A stretch of DNA of 30,236 bases from Kiritimatiellia bacterium. Its GTDB lineage: Bacteria; Verrucomicrobiota; Kiritimatiellia; RFP12; UBA1067. The position numbers and the translations under genes were made by a program. The notes beneath the pieces are model-generated. The model did no database searches, was not told the DNA's origin, and worked only from the letters and a program-made list of their open reading frames with translations. The stretch spans positions 1 through 30,236 of the forward strand of contig JAFVZE010000099.1 of assembly GCA_017508315.1 (NCBI GenBank). The letters run 5' to 3'. Positions 23,480-30,236 of this stretch are shown one piece after another; the first letter of the stretch is position 1, and each line of letters starts with the position of its first letter.

Positions 23480-26395
23480 TCACCGAACGATCAGCACCGT
23501 TCCGGGAAGTGAAGGATACAGATATACGGTTCTGCTCTTTTCGTCGACTTTCAGTCTCGCCCATTTGGCTCCGGGCACATGAAGGACAGATCCTTCCACG
23601 TTTGCTGAATCCTCGTAAACGGCGATCGGTATGCGGCGAGGACAGGCTTCTCCATCCGCCGGAGCATCAAGTTCAACCGTCATCTCCGAAACCGAAAACC
23701 TGCTTGTCGGAATCGGCGCAAACCAATTCTTTCCGAGTTTCAGCACGCCGCCTGCGAACTGCAGATCGCCGACACGATCAAGACGTTCGGACGATTCATC
23801 GAGAACGCCGCCTTCGCCGACACGCAGCGAACCGCGAATCTCCCCTTCTCCGTGCAGAACGCCGCCGTTTCGCAGAACATACGGCGCGGTGGACGAAAGC
23901 GGAAGCGAAAGTACGGCTCCCTGACGTACGCGGATATCGCGCGCGCCAAGTCCGCTGACGGCGATAGTATCCGCGGAATAAGCGCCCCTTCGCCCGGTAT
24001 CCAGACTAAAGCCGAAGCGTCCGGCGCAGGATTCGGAGACCGCCCTCACCTCGTCTGCGGTTAAAAAATTCCTGTAGAAGCGAATTTCCGCGATATCGCC
24101 GTCGAAAAAGCCGGTCGCTTCGGTAAGCGCTCCGATAATGCCGGTGTTGCCCCCTCCGAAACCGTTTTTCGCCGCAGACCAAAGCGTTTTCGAAACGATA
24201 CACTTGTCGACAGACACCATCATCGTTCCGGTTGCATTATCTCCCTGTTTGACGGTAAACACGGCAACGTGCGCCGCACCGTCATAAAGCCGGAGCGGCC
24301 GGCGGTTGAATACACCGTTGTAATAGCCTGTTGAATTGTCGTTGCACCAGCCGGAAATCACACCTTCACCTGAAAAAGCCAGAGTCAACTTGGGGCGATA
24401 TCTGCCGGTGGGAGTAGAAGTTCCGTCGATTTTGGTATTGATTTCATATCCCGTCGTACCGAAAAGCCCGGTCATTTCCGTAATATTGGTAATAACGGAC
24501 AACGGACGGGAAGTCCAATTTTTGTCACGCGCATAGTTCGTCTCCTCGCTCGTCGTCAGACCGCCCTTGCCGTCGGTGCGGGTACGGAAAACAACGGCGA
24601 TCGCGAATTCGGTAATGCCGTTGTGCGGAGCGCTCGCCACGGCCGGAATCTGAAAATTCGTCTTATCCGCCGAGCGGAAACGTACGGCTCCTTTCCCGCC
24701 GAAAGCGTCAGCCTTGAACGTCGGTGCCGCACCTTCAGGCGCCGTCGCGGTCATAGAAGCATCCGTGCTGCTCCAGCTGTCGACCGGCGCACCGTCGGAA
24801 TGGGTGGCGGCGAGCGTTTCCGCGCTCCAGACCATATAGGGCCGAGGCTCTTCTACGGGAGCCGGCGCGGCCGGCACACCGCCTGGAAACGGCATATTCC
24901 CGTCGAAATCCGACGCGGCGAGCGCACCGGCGAGCGTGGAATAGCGGTATTTGCGGGATAGCGCCGAGGCGAGGCGCGACTGTTCCGAAAGCGAGAGCGC
25001 ACGATCGGGATATGCGCGCACTTCGGCGATACGGACCTTCGAGCGGACAACGTTTGCGCTGTCCACGCCGGTAGAACCGAAGCATAGCGGAAGATTGGAG
25101 AATGGCGGCGCGCTCGCGGCAACGCCGTTCGTAACATATTTGTCGAAGAAAAGCGAATAGCCCTCGCCGTCAAAAACGGCTATCGCGACGTGCACCCGCC
25201 CGGATACCGGATGCCCCGGACGCGAACAGACGCCGGTCATACCGTATGCCCCTTCTTTCCGGACACCAAGACCGTATTGATCCTTGCCGACGCCGGTCAG
25301 TTTGAAACCGGGATGAGCATCACCCGTGCCCGCTGCGGCTTTACCGTTATAAATCATCGAAACGCTCGTTCCCGCACCGGTGTAGTAATACCCGTAAGTT
25401 CCGTTGTCGAAGGTGTCAGACGTGTCGAACACGACCGCCAGCGAAAACCGCGAAACTCCCGCAAGCGGATTATTCCGCGGATCGACCGCAAGCGATCTGG
25501 AATTCTCGAATTTCACGGCGGCGTGTCCGTTAAAGACGTTTTTCTCAAGAACCGGAAGCAAGGGCGCGAACATCGAACCTGCCCATTTATTGCTGACGGC
25601 GGAATTTCCGAAATTGGCGTCGGTCCAGCTTTCCACCGTCGCCCCGTCTTCGAGCTGAAGATCGTCCGCCGTCCACCGATAGCAGGATTTATCGTCCATG
25701 AGGTCGGATTCGGGGTCTGCGAGCGACGGATCTCCGGCAAGCGCCGCCGTCCCTTTGGCGACGTCAAGCTTGCCGCAAAAACGCGTCGCATCGGTCAGGA
25801 CAACATTTCCTTCGCTCTCGATCCGAAGTTCTCCGTCGCCGGACATCGGCGAGAGGACCTGCGCCGCGAGCGAGCCGGATTTCCATACGAGAACGCCTTC
25901 AGTCTGCGGCACCGTGAACGCGAGCGGGATTTTAACTGCGTCGACAAGCCTTGTATCAAGTTCGCCCGCGCCCAGATTCAGACGATAAGCGGCATTGGCG
26001 TTCCAGTCGGTGTCGAGCGCAAAGACACTGCCGGCCTTGCGCACTTCAAGCCGCCCTCCGTACATGTTGAAGACGCTTTCACCGTTGTTGCCGCCCAAAT
26101 CGGCGACAAACCTCTCCACACTGACATCGCCGCCCTGCAGTTCAAAAAATCCCGGCTGACCGTTTGACGCGCCGAGTAGTATGCGCTCGGCGCACAGCGT
26201 GCCGGAGGTAGCGGTGAACGGACCGGCGATACGGCACACAGAAGTCTCGCCGGGCCGCTCCGACCAGTTGAGCGGATCAGAGAGCATCCCAGGCGCTCCT
26301 GCACCGGTATAATGTATTTCAGCGGCAAAACCGCACCAGGCGATAATAACCGCCATGATTGTCCATAGACATTTTTTGTGACAGCTGCTTTTCAT
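23480..26395 (-). CDS. Secreted LamG/ConA-like and beta-solenoid protein, first gene of operon B
   Basis: 971 aa. Signal peptide 1-24. Residues ~25-235 are Gly/Asn-rich short beta repeats like a beta-solenoid of autotransporter-associated type (GDVSVERFVADLGGNNGESVFNMYGG). Two related ConA/LamG-like units follow, ~237-490 and ~519-795; both pair a W-S/T-D/A opening with FNGHAAVKF or FGGKGAVRF and end in an 'IAEVRAY/IAEIRFYRN' strand. The C-terminus (~800-971) returns to solenoid-like repeats. No translocator barrel or PEP-CTERM anchor is seen. Likely role: a surface or secreted glycan-binding or scaffold protein; an enzyme is not excluded. The open frame reaches 26563, but ATG 26395 (AGGA 7 nt ahead) gives a proper signal peptide, and the extra 5' part contains the operon promoter. 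Confidence 0.7.
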   Translation of the reverse strand: MKSSCHKKCLWTIMAVIIAWCGFAAEIHYTGAGAPGMLSDPLNWSERPGETSVCRIAGPFTATSGTLCAERILLGASNGQPGFFELQGGDVSVERFVADLGGNNGESVFNMYGGRLEVRKAGSVFALDTDWNANAAYRLNLGAGELDTRLVDAVKIPLAFTVPQTEGVLVWKSGSLAAQVLSPMSGDGELRIESEGNVVLTDATRFCGKLDVAKGTAALAGDPSLADPESDLMDDKSCYRWTADDLQLEDGATVESWTDANFGNSAVSNKWAGSMFAPLLPVLEKNVFNGHAAVKFENSRSLAVDPRNNPLAGVSRFSLAVVFDTSDTFDNGTYGYYYTGAGTSVSMIYNGKAAAGTGDAHPGFKLTGVGKDQYGLGVRKEGAYGMTGVCSRPGHPVSGRVHVAIAVFDGEGYSLFFDKYVTNGVAASAPPFSNLPLCFGSTGVDSANVVRSKVRIAEVRAYPDRALSLSEQSRLASALSRKYRYSTLAGALAASDFDGNMPFPGGVPAAPAPVEEPRPYMVWSAETLAATHSDGAPVDSWSSTDASMTATAPEGAAPTFKADAFGGKGAVRFRSADKTNFQIPAVASAPHNGITEFAIAVVFRTRTDGKGGLTTSEETNYARDKNWTSRPLSVITNITEMTGLFGTTGYEINTKIDGTSTPTGRYRPKLTLAFSGEGVISGWCNDNSTGYYNGVFNRRPLRLYDGAAHVAVFTVKQGDNATGTMMVSVDKCIVSKTLWSAAKNGFGGGNTGIIGALTEATGFFDGDIAEIRFYRNFLTADEVRAVSESCAGRFGFSLDTGRRGAYSADTIAVSGLGARDIRVRQGAVLSLPLSSTAPYVLRNGGVLHGEGEIRGSLRVGEGGVLDESSERLDRVGDLQFAGGVLKLGKNWFAPIPTSRFSVSEMTVELDAPADGEACPRRIPIAVYEDSANVEGSVLHVPGAKWARLKVDEKSRTVYLYPSLPGTVLIVR

Positions 26396-26438
26396 GTTTT
26401 TATCCTGTGTGCGACTGTTATTGCGGTTAACGGTTTTT

Positions 26439-26467
26439 ATTGTATATCGTCCAACAGCTTCGGTCAA
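26439..26467 (-). promoter_or_regulatory. Promoter of operon B
   Basis: Minus strand: TTGACC (26467-26462), a 17-bp spacer and TACAAT (26444-26439). Predicted start near 26432, giving a leader of about 37 nt with AGGA before ATG 26395. The -35 abuts and shares one base with a perfect inverted repeat, as in activator-dependent class II promoters. Confidence 0.7.
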
Positions 26468-26486
26468 CACGGTCAAATGACCGTGT
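26467..26486. promoter_or_regulatory. Operator-like perfect inverted repeat (9-2-9)
   Basis: ACACGGTCA (26467-26475), two A, then TGACCGTGT (26478-26486). An extra half-site CGGTCAA at 26461-26467 repeats the inner part in direct orientation. The centre lies about 44 bp upstream of the predicted operon B start and about 54 bp upstream of the kinase B start. The dyad form fits a dimeric LuxR/NarL-type regulator, most simply the product of 28635-29264. Confidence 0.7.
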
Positions 26487-26515
26487 CGGAGAAAAAAGGA
26501 TCTTCGCCGTTTTTT

Positions 26516-26524
26516 TGGTAAAAT
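26516..26524 (+). promoter_or_regulatory. Extended -10 (TGGTAAAAT) of kinase gene B
   Basis: TG-G-TAAAAT, preceded by a T-run, ends 8 nt before ATG 26533. The expected start is near 26531, so the mRNA would have a leader of 0-2 nt. There is no Shine-Dalgarno sequence and no -35. It matches the element before kinase A. Confidence 0.6.
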
Positions 26525-26532
26525 ACTTTCCG

Positions 26533-28638
26533 ATGGTCCACCGTTGCCGCAGAATATTCGCACTTGCCGTTTTATCCGGCCTTACCTGCATCCGTATTGC
26601 CGGCGCCCGCCCGGATATGCTCATTTCGGTCAGAGATATCCAGAATCTTTCAGACGATGACTATGCCTATACCATACCCTTCCGCCTGACAGGTCTTGTC
26701 ACCTACGCCTACAAACGAAACTGTTTTCTTGAAACACCCGAAGGAAGCTGCCTTATCAAAAGCGCGCCTGAGGATTTCCGTGTCGGAGACGTAATCCGCG
26801 CATCCGGCTTCACCCTGCTTGACGTGTTCGCCAACGATCCCGTTCTGAAAACGACAAACGTAGTCACGATCGGACATCAATGCGTACCGGAACCGCCGCT
26901 ATTGTCGATCGGAGACATCCTTTCAGGCAAAGGCGACTTCCGTCGCATCCGCATAAGAGGATTCCTGACCGACGCTTTCAACGACGATATCGACGATAAA
27001 TATCTGATCGCGCTTTTCAACGTCGACGGCCGGATCCTGCTCGTGTCCGCAAAAAAGGAAAACGGCGCGCTTGAGCAGCTGCGTTCGCTCGTCGACGCAG
27101 ACATTGAAATCACCGGCTCATGCATTCCCCTGATTGGCGGCAAACGGGTCTTCGGCGGACCGCAAATCCAACTATCATCCGTGGAAAAAGACATCCTCGT
27201 GCTTTCCAATCCCGCAAAAGATCCGTTTTCCGCGCCGAAGCTCAAGCCGCTGAGCCGTACGCGGGCGGAAAACATCGCCACGATGAAACGCCATTCCGTT
27301 CACGGACGCGTGCTGGCCGTATGGCAGAAACGCTATGTGCTCGTCACCTATGGGAAAGGACTGATTACGCGCCTGACGCTGGCCGACGGAGAAACCGCGC
27401 CTCGCCCCGGAGACTGGATCGACGCCGTCGGCTTTCCCGAAACCGATCTTTTTCTCGTCAATCTGGCGAACGCGAAAACGCGAAAAACCCAGCCCGATTT
27501 CCGTCCTGACGATAACCCGGTGCGGGTTTCCGCCGAGCGCATCTGCCGGCATCCGGATACCGGACGGTACGATCGTGATTTCCACGGACGGCTGGTCAGG
27601 CTTTCCGGCATCGTCCGCGCGATCCCGGACGCGCAGAACAATGGTGATCGGCTGACGGTCGAATGTGACGGCATACTCGTACCAGTCGACGCGGGCACCT
27701 CCGCAGACGCATTCGACGGCGTACAGATCGGCTGCCGGGTTGAAACAACCGGCATCTGCATCATGGAGGCGAAAAACTGGCACCCGCAGCACATCATCCC
27801 CGCCATAACTGGCTTCACCGTCGTGCTGCGCACACGCGACGATCTGCGCATCACGGCCAGACCCTCGTTCCTGACGCCTATGCGCTTCATCATAACCGTC
27901 GCGATCCTGCTGGTTGTCCTTTCCGTCATCCTCATCTGGAACACACTCCTTCGCAGACTGGTCGAACGCCGCAGCCGCGAATTGTCGCGCACGCTGGCAT
28001 CGCAGGCGGAATCGGAGATGAGAATCGACGAGCGCATGCGCATTTCAGCCGAATTGCACGACTACCTCGCCCAGAACCTGACCGCCGTCTCCTATAAACT
28101 GACTTCCGCTCGGGCGGCGCAACACGACAATCCCGAAGCGGCCGCGGCGATGCTGGAGAGCGCATCGGCGATGCTTGATTCCAGCCGCACCGAACTTCGG
28201 CACTGTCTGTGGGATCTCAAAAGCAAGGCGCTTGAAGAGCCGACGTTCGAACTGGCGCTCCGCCGCTCGCTGCAGCAGGTCGCATCGTTTGAAAATATCG
28301 AACTTGATTTCAACATTCCCCGTCAGCCGGTCGACGATCCTACCGCCCACGCGATTCTGAGCGTCATCCGTGAACTCGTCGCCAATGCCGTCAACCACGG
28401 TCTCGCCGAGCACATCACCGTCCAAGGTGAAATCGTCGGGGAGGATCTGGTGATAACAGTCAGCGACAACGGCTGCGGGTTTGACGTCTCCGGCGTCGGA
28501 TCGTCAGACGACGGACATTTCGGACTAGACGGCATCCGCCAGCGTGTAATGCGGCTGAACGGCGCTTTTACGATCACATCACAACCGGGAAGCGGGACGT
28601 CGGCCGTCATCCGCATCCCGCACCCATTCAAGTCATGA
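26533..28638 (+). CDS. Sensor histidine kinase with tandem OB-fold-like periplasmic domains (module B)
   Basis: 701-aa homologue of the module A kinase with the same order of parts. Signal peptide ~1-25; four OB-fold-like beta units (~50-97, 132-197, 255-303, 350-415; e.g. FRLTGLVTYAY...GDVIRASGF, IRIRGFLTD...ADIEITGS, VHGRVLAV...WIDAVGF, LSGIVRA...VETTGI); membrane helix ~453-474; DHp with H509 in SAELHDYLAQNLTA; HATPase with N618 (RELVANAVNHG), DNGCGFDV and DGHFGLDGIRQR. The frame opens at 26440, but ATG 26533 is chosen because it gives a signal peptide and lies just after the promoter element. The stop overlaps the regulator ATG (ATGA). Divergence from operon B implies control of that operon. 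It is likely a duplicate of kinase A adapted to another signal. Confidence 0.85.
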   Translation: MVHRCRRIFALAVLSGLTCIRIAGARPDMLISVRDIQNLSDDDYAYTIPFRLTGLVTYAYKRNCFLETPEGSCLIKSAPEDFRVGDVIRASGFTLLDVFANDPVLKTTNVVTIGHQCVPEPPLLSIGDILSGKGDFRRIRIRGFLTDAFNDDIDDKYLIALFNVDGRILLVSAKKENGALEQLRSLVDADIEITGSCIPLIGGKRVFGGPQIQLSSVEKDILVLSNPAKDPFSAPKLKPLSRTRAENIATMKRHSVHGRVLAVWQKRYVLVTYGKGLITRLTLADGETAPRPGDWIDAVGFPETDLFLVNLANAKTRKTQPDFRPDDNPVRVSAERICRHPDTGRYDRDFHGRLVRLSGIVRAIPDAQNNGDRLTVECDGILVPVDAGTSADAFDGVQIGCRVETTGICIMEAKNWHPQHIIPAITGFTVVLRTRDDLRITARPSFLTPMRFIITVAILLVVLSVILIWNTLLRRLVERRSRELSRTLASQAESEMRIDERMRISAELHDYLAQNLTAVSYKLTSARAAQHDNPEAAAAMLESASAMLDSSRTELRHCLWDLKSKALEEPTFELALRRSLQQVASFENIELDFNIPRQPVDDPTAHAILSVIRELVANAVNHGLAEHITVQGEIVGEDLVITVSDNGCGFDVSGVGSSDDGHFGLDGIRQRVMRLNGAFTITSQPGSGTSAVIRIPHPFKS

Positions 28639-29264
28639 CCAGATCAGAAAAAATCCGCATACTTCTTGTCGACGACCACGCGCTGCTCAGGCACGGGCTT
28701 TCCGCCGTCCTCTCGCTCCAGAAGGATTTTGAGGTGGTGGGTGAAGCCGGAGACGGACAGGAGGCCGTCAAACGCGCATCGCAGCTGCGTCCCGACGTAA
28801 TCATCATGGATCTGGCTATGCCCAGAATCAACGGCGCCGAAGCCACGAAACTTATCAAAGCCGAACTGCCCGACACCAAGGTGATGATTCTCACCACCTT
28901 CGGAATGTCCGCCGACGTCTCCCGCGCCCTTGAAGCCGGCGCCTCCGGGGCGATCGTAAAGGACACTGCGGATAGGCAGCTCGTCGCCGCCATTCGCGGA
29001 GTGTTCGCCGGCAGAACGATTCTTTCTCCTGAGATCAGGCACATGCTGGACAACGAACCTCAGCCGCCGGAGTTGACCGAACGGCAGCTCGACATCCTTC
29101 TTTCGATCTCGCGCGGACTTACCAACAAGGATATCGCCACCCAGTTCGGCCTCAGCCCCAGCGGCGTCAAGACCCATCTCGAGGCGATTCTCTCGAAACT
29201 TGGCGCGGCCACACGCGCAGAGGCCGTCGGCATCGCCATGCGCAAACAGCTGCTTAAACTCTGA
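28635..29264 (+). CDS. LuxR/NarL-family response regulator (module B)
   Basis: 209 aa. Receiver domain with D13-D14, phospho-acceptor D59 (IIMDLAMPRING), T87 and K109; LuxR-type HTH at ~147-209 (LTERQLDILLSISRGLTNKDIA). Start ATG 28635 sits in the kinase stop; no ribosome site of its own is seen, so expression depends on coupling. It probably receives phosphate from the kinase just upstream and binds the inverted repeat at 26467-26486 to activate operon B. Compared with the module A regulator the recognition-helix region differs (SPSGVKTHLEAIL versus QKDSVDKYVHNLM), which would help the two systems stay separate. Confidence 0.9.
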   Translation: MTRSEKIRILLVDDHALLRHGLSAVLSLQKDFEVVGEAGDGQEAVKRASQLRPDVIIMDLAMPRINGAEATKLIKAELPDTKVMILTTFGMSADVSRALEAGASGAIVKDTADRQLVAAIRGVFAGRTILSPEIRHMLDNEPQPPELTERQLDILLSISRGLTNKDIATQFGLSPSGVKTHLEAILSKLGAATRAEAVGIAMRKQLLKL

Positions 29265-29314
29265 AATTCCCCTCCAAACACAAAAACAGCTATAGATTCT
29301 TGGGCTATCCCCAT

Positions 29315-30236
29315 TCAGACGCCCAATGCACCAAAAGGCACAGCATAAAATCCTTCACCAAAACGAAGAGTGTGCTCTCCAGAATAAAGGACAACACCTG
29401 TAAAATCTCCCTTGGCAAGGTTATTGGAAAACCACTTCAGATGTTTGAAATCTTCCGATCCAAGCGCAGAACCCGCCTTTACCTCGATTCCCAACATGGC
29501 ACCGTCATTGCGTTCCACCATAAAATCAATCTCTCGCTTATTGGAATCCCTATAATGACTGATTTCATAATCCCCATCGCAATCTGCAAGCGCAACAAGA
29601 TTTTGGTAAACCCAACTCTCTACTATCTTGCCGCTTCTATCGTCATTCATGTATATTGATTCGTCATCCCACCCGAGCACATTAGCCATAAGGCCGGCAT
29701 CAGATGAGAAGAATTTGCTTCGCTTACCGATTTTTGAATAGTCGCTCTTGGTCCAGGGAGACAGCTCGTCAAAAAGGTAAAGTGCCTTAAGCGCTGCAAT
29801 ATAGTTTTCGACAGTAGTCTTGCTGACGCCTATTTTTGATGCAAGTTCCGATACTTCAAAAAACTTTGACGAATAAGCGAAAAGCCATTTTGCGATTTCC
29901 TTCAAGACGTCAAGTTTCCGAATCTCAGTGACATCATGAATGTCTTTCACCAATAAATTGTCAAGGTAAGAGGAAAACCATTTGCGGCGCATGCGCCCAT
30001 CCATCTCCATTGCTTCTGGATAACCGCTCGCCGTAGCAATGGATATTATTTTCCTTTTGTCCAATGCGCACATGTCACCAGGAAAATCTCTGCAAAACGC
30101 CCGTTTCAGAAAATCGCCGGAACCGTTATTCACTTCTCCAAGCGTCAATGTCCGCAAGCGGATTCGCCCAATTCTCCCCGCCAACGAATCGCTGACCGCT
30201 TTCACGAAATGCAGATTGGAACTCCCCGTCAAAAGA
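29315..30236 (-). CDS. AAA ATPase with DUF4143 domain (partial, C-terminal part)
   Basis: 306 codons visible; the N-terminus with the Walker A and B motifs lies beyond the right edge. The first residues (LLTGSSNLHF) match the sensor-1-like LTGSSN strand of AAA_14 ATPases. An inserted helical/winged-helix-like part follows (VSELASKIGVSKTTVENYIAALKALYLFDEL), then the DUF4143 nuclease-like fold (KFFSSDAGLMANVLG, GKIVESWVYQNL, SNKREIDFMVE, GIEVKAGS). The REIDF...EVKAG arrangement resembles a PD-(D/E)XK core, though activity is unproven for these proteins. Many are standalone mobile or accessory genes of unknown role. The sequence is clearly more AT-rich and less GC-biased at third positions than the glycan modules, which suggests a separate origin. 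It is convergent with the module B regulator, 50 bp away. Confidence 0.8.
   Translation of the reverse strand, partial: LLTGSSNLHFVKAVSDSLAGRIGRIRLRTLTLGEVNNGSGDFLKRAFCRDFPGDMCALDKRKIISIATASGYPEAMEMDGRMRRKWFSSYLDNLLVKDIHDVTEIRKLDVLKEIAKWLFAYSSKFFEVSELASKIGVSKTTVENYIAALKALYLFDELSPWTKSDYSKIGKRSKFFSSDAGLMANVLGWDDESIYMNDDRSGKIVESWVYQNLVALADCDGDYEISHYRDSNKREIDFMVERNDGAMLGIEVKAGSALGSEDFKHLKWFSNNLAKGDFTGVVLYSGEHTLRFGEGFYAVPFGALGV

Noticed and set aside
29265..29314. Possible terminator after the module B regulator (ATAG...CTAT)
   Set aside because: Only a 4-bp stem; no GC-rich hairpin or T-run.
29300..29659. Plus-strand 119-codon frame after the module B regulator
   Set aside because: Lies opposite the DUF4143 ATPase, which has clear family motifs; no ribosome site or domain.

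Overview
The window looks like part of a high-GC chromosome from the PVC group, most likely Kiritimatiellota or a related Verrucomicrobiota/Lentisphaerota lineage that degrades complex glycans. I infer this from the gene families, not from a marker gene: secreted SUMF/FGE-like proteins with an Ig-like front domain, DUF5107-TPR and DUF4091 (GH123-like) proteins, LamG/ConA-like proteins, and histidine kinases whose sensor part resembles the 'RxxGxVTY' regions common in that group. No SusC/SusD pair, transporter, rRNA, tRNA, CRISPR array or insertion sequence is visible.

The layout is two copies of one plan. Module A (407-17337) is a tightly packed six-gene minus-strand operon: a short secreted protein, two FGE-like proteins, a GH99-like enzyme, a giant DUF5107-TPR-glycosidase and a second GH99-like enzyme. 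It is transcribed divergently from a plus-strand pair of histidine kinase and LuxR/NarL-type regulator. Module B (17471-29264) repeats this with a four-gene minus-strand operon: a large LamG/beta-solenoid protein, a Tat-exported Gfo/Idh/MocA oxidoreductase, an unrecognised secreted TIM-barrel-like protein, and a CE15 esterase-GH123-like fusion. It is divergent from a second, homologous kinase/regulator pair. Both kinases appear to carry about four OB-fold-like beta domains in the periplasm, then one membrane helix, a HisKA_3 domain and a HATPase. In both modules kinase and regulator genes overlap by 4 bp (ATGA).

Regulation is unusually readable. Upstream of the module B operon a perfect 9-2-9 inverted repeat abuts a good minus-strand promoter (TTGACC-17 bp-TACAAT), a class-II-activator-like arrangement. 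Both kinase genes have an extended -10 (TGGTAAAAT) ending only 8-9 nt before the ATG and no Shine-Dalgarno, so both are probably leaderless. The working model is that each kinase senses a glycan-derived or related signal outside the inner membrane and its partner regulator switches on the neighbouring secreted-enzyme operon.

The ends are separate. At 1-46 there is only the beginning of a minus-strand exported protein, with its promoter and a direct repeat. At 29315-30236 lies the C-terminal part of an AAA/DUF4143 ATPase, visibly more AT-rich than its neighbours and probably unrelated to the glycan modules.
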